Shown here: positions 48,316 to 59,862 of the stretch, piece after piece | Layout: every line of letters begins with the position of its first letter | Numbering within the stretch: position 1 is the first letter of the stretch | Notes under the pieces: generated by a model | Database searches by the model: none | What the model was told of the DNA's origin: nothing | What the model saw: only the letters and a program-made list of their open reading frames with translations | Position numbers and translations under genes: made by a program | Assembly: GCF_022012305.1 (NCBI RefSeq) | Contig: NZ_JAKLTM010000003.1 | Coordinates: 639,286-703,285 of the forward strand | Length of the DNA stretch: 64,000 bases | Direction of reading: 5' to 3' | Source: Ramlibacter paludis | Lineage (GTDB): Bacteria; Pseudomonadota; Gammaproteobacteria; Burkholderiales; Burkholderiaceae_C

Positions 48316-49497
48316 CTAGAAGGCGGATATCCCCGTCTGCGCCCGCCCGAGGATCAGCGCGTGGATGTCGTGCGTTCCTTCATAGGTGTTCACCACTTCG
48401 AGGTTCACCAGGTGGCGGGCCACGCCGAATTCGTCGCTGATGCCGTTGCCGCCCATCATGTCGCGCGCCACGCGGGCGATGTCCAGGGACTTGCCGCAGG
48501 AGTTGCGCTTCATGATCGACGTGATCTCGACCGAAGCCGTGCCCTCGTCCTTCATGCGCCCCAGGCGCAGGCAACCTTGCAGGCCCAGGGTGATCTCGGT
48601 CTGCATGTCGGCCAGCTTCTTCTGGATCAACTGGTTGGCCGCCAGCGGCTTGCCGAACTGCTTGCGATCCAGCACGTACTGGCGGGCGCGGTGCCAGCAG
48701 TCCTCGGCGGCGCCCAGCGCGCCCCAGGCAATGCCGTAGCGCGCCGAGTTCAGGCAGGTGAACGGACCCTTGAGCCCGCGCACCTCGGGAAAGGCGTTTT
48801 CCTCGGGGCAGAACACGTCTTCCATCACGATCTCGCCGGTGATGGAGGCGCGCAGGCCGACCTTGCCGCTGATCTTGGGCGCCGACAGGCCCTTCCAGCC
48901 CTTTTCCAGCACGAAGCCGCGGATCGCGCCTTCGTCGTCCTTGGCCCAGACCACGAACACGTCGGCGACCGGCGAGTTGGTGATCCACATCTTGCTGCCG
49001 GTCAGCTTGTAGCCGCCGTCGACCTTGCGCGCGCGGGTGACCATGCTGCCGGGGTCGGAGCCGTGGTTCGGCTCGGTCAGGCCGAAGCAGCCGATCCACT
49101 CGCCGGTGGCCAGCTTGGGCAGGTACTTCTGCCTGGTCGCTTCGTTGCCGAATTCGTTGATCGGCACCATCACCAGCGAGGACTGCACGCTCATCATCGA
49201 GCGGTAGCCGGAATCCACGCGTTCCACTTCACGCGCCACCAGGCCGTAGCAGACGTAGTTGAGGCCGGCGCCGCCGTACTGCTCGGGGATCGTCGACCCG
49301 AGCAAGCCCAGCTCGCCCATCTCGCGGAAGATGGCGAGATCGGTCTTCTCGTTGCGGAAAGCCTCGATCACCCGAGGTGCCAGCTTCTCCTGGCAATAGG
49401 CATGCGCGGCGTCGCGCACGGCGCGCTCGTCGTCGGTGAGCTGCTGGTCCAGCAACAGGGGATCTTCCCAGTGGAAGGCGGCTTTGGCTTTGGCCAT
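48316..49497 (-). CDS. gcdH: Glutaryl-CoA dehydrogenase
   Basis: A 393-residue acyl-CoA dehydrogenase with the features of Gcd[19 protein letters not shown] at the N-terminus, [32 protein letters not shown], and the catalytic glutamate in [17 protein letters not shown] near residue 373. It oxidises and decarboxylates glutaryl-CoA to crotonyl-CoA using FAD, passing electrons to ETF. ATG 49497 has GGAGA 6 bases upstream. It follows the RidA gene by 19 bp and so is probably in the same transcript as the aromatic-CoA genes, supplying the lower part of ring degradation to acetyl-CoA. It could equally serve lysine or tryptophan breakdown. Confidence 0.93.
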   Translation of the reverse strand: MAKAKAAFHWEDPLLLDQQLTDDERAVRDAAHAYCQEKLAPRVIEAFRNEKTDLAIFREMGELGLLGSTIPEQYGGAGLNYVCYGLVAREVERVDSGYRSMMSVQSSLVMVPINEFGNEATRQKYLPKLATGEWIGCFGLTEPNHGSDPGSMVTRARKVDGGYKLTGSKMWITNSPVADVFVVWAKDDEGAIRGFVLEKGWKGLSAPKISGKVGLRASITGEIVMEDVFCPEENAFPEVRGLKGPFTCLNSARYGIAWGALGAAEDCWHRARQYVLDRKQFGKPLAANQLIQKKLADMQTEITLGLQGCLRLGRMKDEGTASVEITSIMKRNSCGKSLDIARVARDMMGGNGISDEFGVARHLVNLEVVNTYEGTHDIHALILGRAQTGISAF

Positions 49498-49516
49498 GGA
49501 ATTTCTCCGATGTATG

Positions 49517-49920
49517 TCAGGCGGGCAGGACCGCGGTCGCTTCGATCTCGACCTTGGCGCGGTCCTCGATCAGGGCCTTCACTTCCACCGCCGTCATCGC
49601 GATGGTGTAGCTGCCGATGATCTCGCGGAAAGCCTTGCCCACTTCCGCGGAAGCGGCCAGGTATTCGCGCTTGTCCGTCACGTACCAGGTCATGCGGACG
49701 ATATTCTCGCCCCGCCCGCCCGCCGCGCGCAGCACGTCGGCGACATTCTGCAGCGCCTGCCGGGCCTGGCCGCCGAAATCGTCGGTGTGGAATACCCCCT
49801 GGCCGTCCCAGCCGATCATGCCGGCGATGAACAGCATGCGCCCTTGCGCGACCACCCCGTTGGCATAGCCCTTGGGGCGCGGCCAGCCTTCGGGCAGCAC
49901 CGCCTGCGGCTTCGTTTCGT

Positions 49921-49924
<4 letters not shown>
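49517..49924 (-). CDS. RidA-family (YjgF) enamine/imine deaminase-like protein
   Basis: A 135-residue RidA-fold protein ([22 protein letters not shown] near 20, [32 protein letters not shown] near 80). RidA proteins form trimers and hydrolyse reactive enamines or imines to release ammonia. The usual late Arg and Glu of classical RidA are not obvious, so it may be one of the specialised subgroups. It lies between an acyl-CoA dehydrogenase (ATGA overlap) and gcdH in an operon led by a 2-aminobenzoyl-CoA-type oxygenase. Deamination of the amino-cyclohexene-carbonyl-CoA product of that enzyme is an attractive but unproven role. Confidence 0.82.
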
Positions 49925-51081
<1,157 letters not shown>

Positions 51082-51082
51082 C

Positions 51083-51943
51083 TCAGTTCCCCTCGAACTT
51101 CGGCTTCTGCTTCGCGACGAAGGCCTCGTAGGCGCGCGTGAAGTCCTGCGTCAGCATGCACAGGGCCTGGGCCTGGGCCTCGGCCTCGATCGCCTGCTCG
51201 ATGGTCATGGCCCATTCCTGGTGCAACATGGTCTTGGTGATGCCGTTGGCGAAGGTCGGACCTTCGGTCAGCTGCTTCGCCAGGGCCTGCGCTTCCCCCA
51301 GCAGCGCTTCCGGCGCGCACAGGCGGTTGAAGAAGCCCCAGCGCTCGCCCTCCTCGCCGCCGAGTGAACGGCCGGTGTACAGCAGCTCGCTCGCCCGGCC
51401 CTGGCCGACGATGCGCGGCAGCATGGCGCAGGCGCCCATGTCGCAGCCGGCCAGGCCGACGCGGTTGAACAGGAAGGCGGTCTTGCTGCGCGCGGTGCCC
51501 AGCCGAAGGTCGGAGGCCATCGCCATGATCGCGCCGGCCCCGGCGCAGACGCCGTCGATGGCGGCCACGATGGGCTGCGGGCAGGCGCGCATCGCCTTCA
51601 CCAGGTCGCCGGTCATGCGGGTGAACATCAGCAGTTCGGGCGCCTTCAGCCGCACCAGCGGGCCGATGATCTCGTGCACGTCGCCGCCGGAGCAGAAGTT
51701 GTCCCCGGCGCCGGCCACCACCACCGCATGCACGTCGGTGGCGTACTTCAGCTCGCCGAACAGGTCGCGCAGCTCTGCGTACGAGTCGAAGGTCAGCGGG
51801 TTCTTGCGCTCCGGCCGGTTCAGCGTGACGGTGGCCACGCCGTCCTTCACATCCCAAAGGAAATGCGTGGCGCGATAGGCGGCCAGCTGCTTGCGGTTGC
51901 CGGCGGCAAGCGCGGGGTCGACGCGCTCAGTTGAAGCGTTCAT
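51083..51943 (-). CDS. Enoyl-CoA hydratase/isomerase-family protein
   Basis: A 286-residue crotonase-fold protein. It has the first oxyanion strand ([13 protein letters not shown] near 80), the second ([21 protein letters not shown] near 125) and the [21 protein letters not shown] block near 165. In the family the active-site acids sit near this last block; here the usual Glu is replaced around GCDMG, so hydration, isomerisation or ring-opening hydrolysis are all possible. ATG 51943 overlaps the oxygenase/reductase gene by 17 bp. It probably acts on a cyclic enoyl-CoA made after reduction of the hydroxylated ring. Confidence 0.88.
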   Translation of the reverse strand: MNASTERVDPALAAGNRKQLAAYRATHFLWDVKDGVATVTLNRPERKNPLTFDSYAELRDLFGELKYATDVHAVVVAGAGDNFCSGGDVHEIIGPLVRLKAPELLMFTRMTGDLVKAMRACPQPIVAAIDGVCAGAGAIMAMASDLRLGTARSKTAFLFNRVGLAGCDMGACAMLPRIVGQGRASELLYTGRSLGGEEGERWGFFNRLCAPEALLGEAQALAKQLTEGPTFANGITKTMLHQEWAMTIEQAIEAEAQAQALCMLTQDFTRAYEAFVAKQKPKFEGN

Positions 51944-54263
51944 TCGGGTTCTCCTGCACCAGGGCCTGGGCCTTCTCGCGCTCCAGGTTGCGTTCGAGTT
52001 GATTCTTGCCGGACAGGTACTGCACCGGCCAGGCGACGTCGTGGTAGCCGATCTTCGCCGCTTCCAGCAGCGCCCAGGCGGGATTCGCCAGGTGCGGCCG
52101 CGCGATCGCGCACAGGTCGGCGCGGCCGGCGGCGATGATGCTGTTGACGTGGTCGGCTTCGGAGATGGCGCCCACGGCGATCGTCGCGATGCCGGCCTCG
52201 TTGCGGATGCGGTCGGCAAACGGCGTCTGGTACATGCGGCCGTAGACCGGCTTCTGCTTCTTGCTCACCTGGCCCGAACTGCAGTCGATCAGATCGGCGC
52301 CGGCCGCCTTGAAGGCGCGGGCGATCGCCACGGCGTCGTCGGGCGTGATGCCGCCCTCGACCCAGTCGTGCGCCGAGATCCGCACCGACATCGGCTTGTC
52401 CTGCGGCCAGGCCGCGCGCATGGCCCGGAAGACTTCCAGCGGATAGCGCAGGCGATTTTCCAGCGAGCCGCCGTAGTCGTCGGTGCGCTGGTTGGTCAGC
52501 GGCGAAATGAAGGACGACAGCAGGTAGCCGTGCGCGCAATGCAGTTCCAGCCAGTCGAAACCGGCCTCGGCGGCGTAACGCGTGCTGCGCACGAAGTCGT
52601 CGCGCACCCGGTCCATGTCGGCACGGATCATGGCGCGCGACCAGTCGCTGACGCCGTCCAGGAACTGCTGCGGCGAAGCAGAAATCAGCGGCCAGTTGCC
52701 GGATTCCAGCGGCTGGTCCTCGCCTTCCCAGGGCACGCGGGTCGAGCCCTTGGCGCCGGCGTGGCCCAGCTGCAGCGCAATCTTCGCGTCGCTGTTGGCA
52801 TGGACGAAGTCGACGATGCGCTTCCAGCCATCGCGCTGCTGGGCGTTCCACAAGCCGGGGCAGCCGGGCGTGATGCGCGCGTCGGCCGAAGGACAGGTCA
52901 TCTCCGCCACCACCATGCCGGCGCCGCCCATGGCGCGCGCGCCGAGGTGCACCAGGTGGTAGTCGGCCGGCAGGCCGTCCACGCAGGAGTACTGCGCCAT
53001 CGGCGAAACCACCACGCGGTTCTTCAAGGTGGTGCCGCGCGCGGTGAACGGCGTGAACATGGGCGGGATCGCCTGCTGCGAAGGTTTGCGCTGCGCGCCC
53101 GCATGCCCGGCGATCCAGTCCTCGTACTGCTCGACGTACTGCTTGTCGCGCAGCCGCAGGTTCTCGTGGCTGATGCGCTGGCTGCGCGTGAGCAGCGAAT
53201 AGGCGAACTGCTCGGGCGGCAGGTTGACGTAGCGCGCCACGTTCTCGAACCACTCGGTGGAATTGCGCGCGGCGTTCTGGATCTTCAGCACCTCGACACT
53301 GCGCACCGCTTCGTAGTCGGCCAGCGCCTGGCGCAGGTCGCCGGCGTTGCGGCCGATGCAGCGCGCGAGCTCGATCGCATCTTCGAGCGCCAGCTTGGTG
53401 CCCGAGCCGATGGAGAAGTGCGCGGTGTGGGCCGCATCGCCCATCAGCACCACCGGCGCGCGGCCGTTGTCATGAACCCAGGTCTTGCAGACGACCCGCG
53501 GAAAGCGGATCCACTGCGCCGAGCCGCGCAGGTGCGAGGCGTTGGACATCAGCTGGTTGCCGTCCAGGTATTTGGCGAACAGCTTCTCGCAGAAGGCGAT
53601 CGCCTCTTCCTTCTCCATCCTGTCCAGGCCGGCCGCCTTCCAGGTCTCTTCCGGCGTCTCGACGATGAAGGTGGAGGTGTCGGCGTCGAACTGGTAGGCG
53701 TGCGCCTGGAACCAGCCCCACGGCGTCTCCTCGAAGGCGAAGGTGAAGGCCTCGAACTTCTTGTGCGTGCCCAGCCAGACGAAGCGGCACTTGCGCAGGT
53801 CGATGTCGGGCTGGAAGGTCTCGGCATACCTGGCGCGGATGCGGCTGTTGAGGCCGTCGCTCGCGATGACGAGATCGGCTTCCGGATAGTCCTGGTCGCC
53901 CTGCGCCTCGGTCTCGAACACCAGCTCCACCCCGAGCGCCTCGCAGCGGCGCTGCAGGATGTTCAGCAGCCGCTTGCGACCGATGCCGATGAAGCCATGG
54001 CCGCCCGAGCGCATCTTGCGGCCGCGGATGTTGACCTCGATGTCGTCCCAGTGGTTGAAGGCCGCCAGGATCTCGGCGGCGCTTTCGGGGTCGGCCACCT
54101 GCAGGTTGCCGAGGGTCTGGTCGGAGAAGACGACGCCCCAGCCGAAAGTGTCGTAGGGCTTGTTGCGCTCGATCACGCGGACCCGGTGCGCCGGGTCCTG
54201 CTTCTTCATCAGCAACGCGAAATACAGGCCGGCCGGGCCGCCGCCGATGCAGACGATGTCCAT
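51927..54263 (-). CDS. Bifunctional 2-aminobenzoyl-CoA/salicylyl-CoA monooxygenase-reductase
   Basis: A flavoprotein fusion of about 778 residues. The N-terminal half is an FAD hydroxylase ([14 protein letters not shown] at the start; [21 protein letters not shown] near 290). The C-terminal half, from about residue 392, is an old-yellow-enzyme reductase ([50 protein letters not shown]). This architecture belongs to the 2-aminobenzoyl-CoA monooxygenase/reductase of Azoarcus evansii and to salicylyl-CoA 5-hydroxylase; it hydroxylates the ring of a CoA thioester and the reductase half may dearomatise it. ATG 54263 is preferred, with GGAG 6 bases upstream; ATG 54275 would add four residues. It heads the operon. 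The CoA ligase needed to make its substrate is not in the window. Confidence 0.92.
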   Translation of the reverse strand: MDIVCIGGGPAGLYFALLMKKQDPAHRVRVIERNKPYDTFGWGVVFSDQTLGNLQVADPESAAEILAAFNHWDDIEVNIRGRKMRSGGHGFIGIGRKRLLNILQRRCEALGVELVFETEAQGDQDYPEADLVIASDGLNSRIRARYAETFQPDIDLRKCRFVWLGTHKKFEAFTFAFEETPWGWFQAHAYQFDADTSTFIVETPEETWKAAGLDRMEKEEAIAFCEKLFAKYLDGNQLMSNASHLRGSAQWIRFPRVVCKTWVHDNGRAPVVLMGDAAHTAHFSIGSGTKLALEDAIELARCIGRNAGDLRQALADYEAVRSVEVLKIQNAARNSTEWFENVARYVNLPPEQFAYSLLTRSQRISHENLRLRDKQYVEQYEDWIAGHAGAQRKPSQQAIPPMFTPFTARGTTLKNRVVVSPMAQYSCVDGLPADYHLVHLGARAMGGAGMVVAEMTCPSADARITPGCPGLWNAQQRDGWKRIVDFVHANSDAKIALQLGHAGAKGSTRVPWEGEDQPLESGNWPLISASPQQFLDGVSDWSRAMIRADMDRVRDDFVRSTRYAAEAGFDWLELHCAHGYLLSSFISPLTNQRTDDYGGSLENRLRYPLEVFRAMRAAWPQDKPMSVRISAHDWVEGGITPDDAVAIARAFKAAGADLIDCSSGQVSKKQKPVYGRMYQTPFADRIRNEAGIATIAVGAISEADHVNSIIAAGRADLCAIARPHLANPAWALLEAAKIGYHDVAWPVQYLSGKNQLERNLEREKAQALVQENPNERFN

Positions 54264-54285
54264 GGGTTGCTCCATGCCTAGATAA

Positions 54286-54297
54286 TTTAAGTTTAAA
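54286..54297. promoter_or_regulatory. Palindromic operator candidate TTTAA-GT-TTAAA
   Basis: A perfect 12-bp AT-rich palindrome lies about 25 bases before the oxygenase/reductase start, conspicuous in this GC-rich region. Its size and position fit a MarR-type dimer site overlapping the promoter, and aromatic-CoA operons are often MarR-controlled. No marR gene is in the window. Confidence 0.5.
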
Positions 54298-54303
54298 GCA
54301 TTT

Positions 54304-54329
54304 GGCCGGCAGGCGCCATCCCGCCGGCC
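54304..54329. other. GC-rich inverted repeat upstream of the aromatic operon
   Basis: GGCCGGC and GCCGGCC arms (7 bp) flank a 12-base spacer. It lies between the dusA 3' end and the oxygenase operon promoter, next to the hairpin at 54338. On the minus strand it could add to termination of dusA transcripts. Confidence 0.4.
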
Positions 54330-54337
54330 GGGCGCTC

Positions 54338-54352
54338 CCGCCTAGAGACAGA

Positions 54353-54366
<14 letters not shown>
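54338..54366 (+). terminator. Strong hairpin containing the dusA stop codon; T-run on the plus strand
   Basis: An 8-bp perfect stem, CCGCCTAG/CTAGGCGG, has a 7-base loop and is followed on the plus strand by six T residues. That is a textbook intrinsic terminator for rightward transcription, although no plus-strand gene leads into it. In the dusA direction the run is A's before the stem, and the TAG stop is inside the stem. Confidence 0.55.
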
Positions 54367-55351
<985 letters not shown>

Positions 55352-55387
55352 CGGCCCGACTTTACCGTGCCGGGACCGCCGGGCTCC

Positions 55388-55528
55388 TCAGCCGCCGACG
55401 CGCATGTACAGGTCGACCTGGCATTGGTAGGTGGTTTGCGCGGCGCACGCGCCATAGGGAGCGGCACCGCCGGAAGCGCAGCCGCCCAGTGCCAGCAGCA
55501 CGAGCACGCACAGGGTCTTGAAGTTCAT
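55388..55528 (-). CDS. Small 46-residue lipoprotein
   Basis: A short gene with ATG 55528, preceded by AGGAGA at 8 bases, encoding a 46-residue precursor. A hydrophobic leader (LCVLVLLALGGC) ends in a lipobox at residue 17, leaving a mature peptide of about 30 residues with two more cysteines (GACAAQTTYQCQVDLYMRVGG) that could pair. Such tiny Cys-containing lipoproteins are common but uncharacterised in Burkholderiales. Its strong ribosome-binding site and lipobox make it a likely real gene. Confidence 0.75.
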   Translation of the reverse strand: MNFKTLCVLVLLALGGCASGGAAPYGACAAQTTYQCQVDLYMRVGG

Positions 55529-55728
55529 CGGGTTTTCTCCTGGGGCCGGGCCAATCTAGGCGATGGGCGCCCATTGCACAGTTGGCCCATGGGCCCACAC
55601 GGCACGCGGAACTCGGCGTGACGGCCGAGGTCGTACGCGCGCCTCCTACCCGCCTCTTCCGCCCGCGACTACAGGCAAGCCCGGCCGTGTGCGCTGGAAT
55701 GACGGGCAGTCCAGAACAAGGAGCAGCA

Positions 55729-56133
55729 ATGAAACCCTTCCACCTCGAATCCGGCATGAAGACCATGGGCGGCGTGTTCTACCCCACGGGTTATGTCGTC
55801 CTGATGTTTCCCACCGAGCAGGCCGCGCGCGATGCCTGCAAGCTGCTGGGCGACAATGGGATCGACGAGGCGGAAGTGACGCTGATCACGCCCGACGACT
55901 TCCGCCGCGAACTCGGCGACGCGACCGGCGACGACGCCATCCTGCCCTCGGCCGGCAGCGAGGGCGACACCCTGCGCCGCTTCATCGAACTGGCGCAACA
56001 GGGCCACCACGGCCTGATGGTGCATGCCCCCACCGCCGACGATTCGGATCGCATCATGACGCTGCTCAAGGGCAGCCCGATCTCCTACGGGCAGAAGTAC
56101 CGCAAGCTGGTGATCGAAGACCTGGTGGTCTGA
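55729..56133 (+). CDS. Small soluble protein of unknown function
   Basis: A 134-residue acidic protein, the only plus-strand gene in this part of the window. AAGGAG lies 6 bases before ATG 55729. It contains GYVVLMFPTEQAARDACKLL near residue 22 and GLMVHAPTADDSDRIMTLLKG near 95, which read like two beta-alpha units of a ferredoxin-like fold such as those of YflT-type stress proteins. There is no signal peptide and no catalytic motif. It is convergent with the cyclophilin gene (9 bp between stops). I do not recognise a specific function. Confidence 0.75.
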   Translation: MKPFHLESGMKTMGGVFYPTGYVVLMFPTEQAARDACKLLGDNGIDEAEVTLITPDDFRRELGDATGDDAILPSAGSEGDTLRRFIELAQQGHHGLMVHAPTADDSDRIMTLLKGSPISYGQKYRKLVIEDLVV

Positions 56134-56142
56134 TCGGTCGCC

Positions 56143-57045
56143 TCACTTCATGGTGACGGCGGACCGGATGGTGATCTCCGCCGCCGGCACGTTGGTCATG
56201 CCGCCCGAGGTTCCGGGGGCCACTGTGGCGATGGCGTCGGCGACGCCCGTCCCCGAAATCAGCTGGCCGAACACGGCATTGCCGTTCGGCGTGCCGATCG
56301 CCGGATTGAAGTCGAACTGGTGGTTGTCGACCACGTTGACGTAGAAGCGCGTGGTCGCCGAGTCCGGCGCAGCATCGCGCGCCATGGCCACCGTGAACTG
56401 CCAGTTCTTGAGCCCGTTGTTGCTCTCCAGCGCGATCGCTGGGTGCGTGGCCGGCTTCGGCTGCAGTCCGGAAGTGAAGCCGCCGGCCTCGAACAGCAGC
56501 CCGGTGGCGCGATGCACCACGGTGCCGGCATAGAAGCCTTCGGTGACGTAGCGCAGGAAGTTCGCCGTCGTCACCGGCGCCTCGGTGCCGAACATCTCGA
56601 TCACCATCTCGCCCTGGCTCGTCTGCACGCACACGGCCTGGTTCGGGCTCAGCCGCGAAGCTTCGGTGCCCGCGGCGCTGCACTTGGCGACGTTCACGGG
56701 CACGGTCTTGCTCGCCGTCGCGCCCAGGTTGTCGGTGACGGTGTAGACGGCCGTGAACGTTCCGGTGCGCGTGTAGACGTGGCTGTCGGTACTGCCTGAA
56801 GTACCGTCGCCATAGTCCCAGCTGCGCAGGGCGAGGCTGCCGTCCGCGTCGCCCGTTCCGGCGGTGTCGAAGAGGGTGCTTGCCTGCAGCACCGCTTCCC
56901 CCTTCAGGACCGCGGCCGCAACCGGCGGCTGGTTCACCGGGCCGCCGCCGCCGCCACCGCCGCCGCCGCAGGCCAGGAGCAAGGCGGCGCAGGCGGGCAG
57001 CAGCAGCAGGCGCGCCGCACGGGAAAGGGAGAGGGAGCGGGTCAT
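56143..57045 (-). CDS. Lipoprotein cyclophilin-type peptidyl-prolyl isomerase with a PKD domain
   Basis: A 300-residue exported protein. The signal peptide ends in a lipobox (ALLLAC near residue 26), followed by a run of nine glycines, a PKD domain (about 40-120; WDYGDGTSG, HVYTRTGTFTAVYTV) and a cyclophilin domain (about 140-300; VIEMFGTEAPVTTANFLRYV, then FTVAMARDAAPDSATTRFYVNV). Several canonical cyclophilin active-site positions are altered (HRATGLLFEAGG in place of HRVIPGFMIQGG), so activity is uncertain. AGGAGG lies 8 bases before ATG 57045. It follows the locus-2 adaptor by 24 bp and is probably co-transcribed with the export genes. It may be an outer-membrane-anchored foldase for the exported protein. 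Confidence 0.85.
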   Translation of the reverse strand: MTRSLSLSRAARLLLLPACAALLLACGGGGGGGGGPVNQPPVAAAVLKGEAVLQASTLFDTAGTGDADGSLALRSWDYGDGTSGSTDSHVYTRTGTFTAVYTVTDNLGATASKTVPVNVAKCSAAGTEASRLSPNQAVCVQTSQGEMVIEMFGTEAPVTTANFLRYVTEGFYAGTVVHRATGLLFEAGGFTSGLQPKPATHPAIALESNNGLKNWQFTVAMARDAAPDSATTRFYVNVVDNHQFDFNPAIGTPNGNAVFGQLISGTGVADAIATVAPGTSGGMTNVPAAEITIRSAVTMK

Positions 57046-57069
57046 GGTGGATTCCTCCTGTTGTTCGCG

Positions 57070-57936
57070 TCAATCGGTCCTGAGCTCGGCCGAGCACTTC
57101 ACGCCCAGCGGAATTTCCTGCCGCGGATTGGCGGCCTCCAGCCGGACGCCGAAGGTTCCGCTGGCGGCGTCGATCAGCGGATCGACCACCCGCACCACCG
57201 CCTGGAAGGTTTTGTTGAAGGGCGGTTCGGTGCGGATCTGCACCACCTGCCCCACCTTCAGCCGGCCCGAGCGCGCGGCCGGCAAGACCAGTTCGACCCG
57301 CGCGGGATCGGTCTGCGCGAGTTTCAGGATGGGGCCGCTGCCTTCGCCCACCTGCGCCAGTTCGCCGGGCTGCTGCAGCCTTTCGATCACCACGCCGTCG
57401 AAGGGGCTGAGCAGCTGCCTGCGGCCGATCTCCGCTTCCAGCCGGGACGCATCCAGCCGCGACAGCTCCCGGTTGTCCTTGGCCTCCAGCACGTCGGCCT
57501 GGGCGATCAGCATCTCGGCCTCGGCATCGTCGCGGTCCTGGGCCGAGACGAACTTCTGCTGCTGCAGTTCGTCGCGCCGGCGGAACTTGTGCTGCGCGTT
57601 CAGGAACTTGCTTTCCGCCGCGCGCAGCTGGCCCTGCATGACGGCGCGGTACTTCGCCGTGGCCAGTGCGGCCTTCTCCACGCTGGAGTCCAGCGTCACG
57701 AGCAGCTGCCCCTTGCGCACCGGCGTGCCTCGGTCCACGTGCATCGCCACGATCTGCGCCGGCACCGAACTGCGCATGGTGACCCGCATGGCCGGCTCCA
57801 CCAGGCACTGCACCGGATCCACGGCCCAGGCCGGAGCGCCGGCCAACGCCAGCAGCAGCAGCAGGCCTGCGGCCGGCACGCGAGGCCGCCGCTCAGCAGC
57901 GGCCGGCATAGGAGAGGCTGGTTTCGAGTCGTTCAT
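57070..57936 (-). CDS. Short HlyD/RND-type periplasmic adaptor, locus 2
   Basis: A 288-residue paralogue of the locus-1 short adaptor. It has a signal peptide (LLLLLALAGAPAWA), a conserved Cys-Leu-x-Glu-Pro lead (CLVEPAM; locus 1 has CLIEPF), lipoyl halves VPAQIVAMHVDRGTPVRKGQ and RRQLLSPFDGVVIERL, and a coiled-coil hairpin between them. The length and arrangement match locus 1, with no C-terminal extension. The ATG at 57936 lies inside the end of the SecA-like gene (44-bp overlap). An in-frame ATG nine codons later is an alternative. A periplasmic bridging role is inferred. Confidence 0.85.
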   Translation of the reverse strand: MNDSKPASPMPAAAERRPRVPAAGLLLLLALAGAPAWAVDPVQCLVEPAMRVTMRSSVPAQIVAMHVDRGTPVRKGQLLVTLDSSVEKAALATAKYRAVMQGQLRAAESKFLNAQHKFRRRDELQQQKFVSAQDRDDAEAEMLIAQADVLEAKDNRELSRLDASRLEAEIGRRQLLSPFDGVVIERLQQPGELAQVGEGSGPILKLAQTDPARVELVLPAARSGRLKVGQVVQIRTEPPFNKTFQAVVRVVDPLIDAASGTFGVRLEAANPRQEIPLGVKCSAELRTD

Positions 57937-59860
57937 CCTGCTTCACCGCTTCCTTTCGTGTCCGCTCGTGCAAACGTTCCGCCCGCCGCTGCGCGCGCCG
58001 CCGCATGCCCTCCAGCACCAGCGGGCCCACGGCGCGCAACCGGGCCAGCGCGTGGCGCAGCAGCCCGGCCACAAGGCCCTCCTGCTGCGCGAAGATCCGG
58101 TCGGCCACGCTGACGATCGCCTGCGCCGTGCCCGGGTCACCCTGGCGTCCGGTGCGGCCGAACAGCTGGCGGTCGACGCGCCGCGATTCGTGGAACTCGG
58201 ACAGGATCACGTGCAGCCCGCCGCGCTCGCGCACGGCCTGCTCCACCCGGATGTCGGTGCCCCGCCCCGCCATGTTGGTCGCCACCGACACGCGGCCGCT
58301 GCGGCCGGCGGCTGCCACCAGTTCCGCTTCGTGGGCATCCTGCAGCGCGTTGAGCACCTCATGGGCGATCCCGCGCGCGGCCAGCACTTCGGACAGCCGC
58401 TCGGAGGCCGCGACCGAGCGCGTGCCCACCAACACGGCGCGCCCCTGCGCGACGAGTTCGCTCGCGCTGTCGGCGATGGCTTCCCACTTGCCGTCCTCGT
58501 CCGCGAGGCAGGCCGTGGGCCAGGTCTTGCGGATGCAAGGCACGTTGGGCGGCACGACCACCGTGCACAGCCGGTAGTCGCGCCAGAGTTCCCGGCGGCC
58601 TTCGCTGGCGGTGCCCGTCATGCCCGAGAGGCGCAGGTAGCGGCGGAAGAAGCGCTGGTAGGTGATGCGCGCCACGGTCCGCGCCTCGTCCGACAGTTCG
58701 CAGCCCTCCCGCACCTCGATCAGCTGGTGCAGCCCCTGCTCCCAGTTGCGCCCGGGCATCGCGCGGCCGGTGTTCTCGTCCACGATCAGGACCTTGCCGT
58801 CCTTGACGACGTAGTGCTCGTTGCGGTGGAACAGGAACCGTGCGCGCAGCGCCTGCGCCGCCCAGTGTTCCCGCACCTGCCGCATGCCCCAGTCGGGGCC
58901 CATGGCGAGGCAGCGCTCGGTCAGCCACATCCGGCCCGCCGGCAGCAGGTGCAGTTCGCGCCGCGCCACGTGCAGCTCGTAGTGCTCGCCGGGGCGCATC
59001 TCGGCGGCCAGCGCCAGTGCCTGGCGCAGCAGCCGGTCGTCGTTGATGCCGCCGGCATTCTCCGACAGGATGAGGGGCGTGCGCGCTTCGTCGATCAGCA
59101 CGCTGTCCGCCTCGTCCACGATGCCGAAGTACAGGCCCCGCAACAGCGTGGGCGGCGGCCGTTCGCCGGCGACCCGGCGCAGCCGCAGGTCGGCCTGGCG
59201 CGTCCCCGGCCCATGCGCGGCGCGGTCCTTCAGGTAGTCGAAGGCCAGCTCCTTGCCGGTGCAGTACGTGACCTGGCTCGCGTACTGGCGCAGGCGCTCG
59301 GTGGACGTCATGCCCCCGATCACGTGGCCGGAACTGATGCCCAGGAAGGCGAACAGCGGCCGCAGTTCCTCTTCGTCGCGCTGCGTGAGGTAGTCGTTGA
59401 CGGTGATGACGTGGACCGGCTGGCCGGCGCAGGCGGCGGCCGCCGCGGCGAGGCCGGCGGTGAGGGTCTTGCCTTCGCCCGTCTGCATTTCCGCCATCTG
59501 GCCCTGGAGCAGGCAGGAGGCGCCCATCAGCTGCGCCGCGTAGGGACGCTGCCCGACGCTGCGCACGGCGGCCTCGCGCACGAGGGCCAGCACCAGGTCC
59601 CGTCCCTCGGCGCGGTCCCACGCGGCGCGGGCGGCGCGGCGCAGGCGCTCGCCCAGCTGGCGGTCGTCCAGCGCCGCGACCACCGGCGCCAGCGCTTCGG
59701 CGCGGCGAGCGATCGCGCGATGCCAGCCGATGCCCCGCGTGAGCCGTTGTGGAACGTCACCAGCCGCCCCGCGCAGCCAGGCGTCGACGCCCTCCTCCGG
59801 CGGCGCGGCCCGCTCCGCATAGAGGCTGGCCGAAAGCTGCGTCCAGGCGAGTTGCGCCAT
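57893..59860 (-). CDS. SecA-like ATPase, locus 2
   Basis: A 655-residue SecA-family motor that keeps all canonical ATPase motifs: QTGEGKT (126-132), VDEADSVLIDEAR (248-260), VDENTGRAMPGR near 360, RYLRLSGMTGTA near 408, NMAGRGTDI (529-537) and GRTGRQGDPG (568-577). It stops about 80 residues after motif VI, so like its locus-1 paralogue it lacks the helical wing, scaffold end and zinc-binding tail of housekeeping SecA. ATG 59860 is 2 bp after the M50-fusion stop, with GGGAG 7 bases upstream. Intact motifs here, against the altered ones in locus 1, make it the better candidate for an active motor. Confidence 0.9.
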   Translation of the reverse strand: MAQLAWTQLSASLYAERAAPPEEGVDAWLRGAAGDVPQRLTRGIGWHRAIARRAEALAPVVAALDDRQLGERLRRAARAAWDRAEGRDLVLALVREAAVRSVGQRPYAAQLMGASCLLQGQMAEMQTGEGKTLTAGLAAAAAACAGQPVHVITVNDYLTQRDEEELRPLFAFLGISSGHVIGGMTSTERLRQYASQVTYCTGKELAFDYLKDRAAHGPGTRQADLRLRRVAGERPPPTLLRGLYFGIVDEADSVLIDEARTPLILSENAGGINDDRLLRQALALAAEMRPGEHYELHVARRELHLLPAGRMWLTERCLAMGPDWGMRQVREHWAAQALRARFLFHRNEHYVVKDGKVLIVDENTGRAMPGRNWEQGLHQLIEVREGCELSDEARTVARITYQRFFRRYLRLSGMTGTASEGRRELWRDYRLCTVVVPPNVPCIRKTWPTACLADEDGKWEAIADSASELVAQGRAVLVGTRSVAASERLSEVLAARGIAHEVLNALQDAHEAELVAAAGRSGRVSVATNMAGRGTDIRVEQAVRERGGLHVILSEFHESRRVDRQLFGRTGRQGDPGTAQAIVSVADRIFAQQEGLVAGLLRHALARLRAVGPLVLEGMRRRAQRRAERLHERTRKEAVKQDERLETSLSYAGRC

Positions 59861-59862
59861 GC

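Noticed and set aside
46387..49620. Long plus-strand frame across the hybrid kinase and glutaryl-CoA dehydrogenase.
   Set aside because: Both regions have clear minus-strand genes with motifs; the plus frame is a composition artefact.
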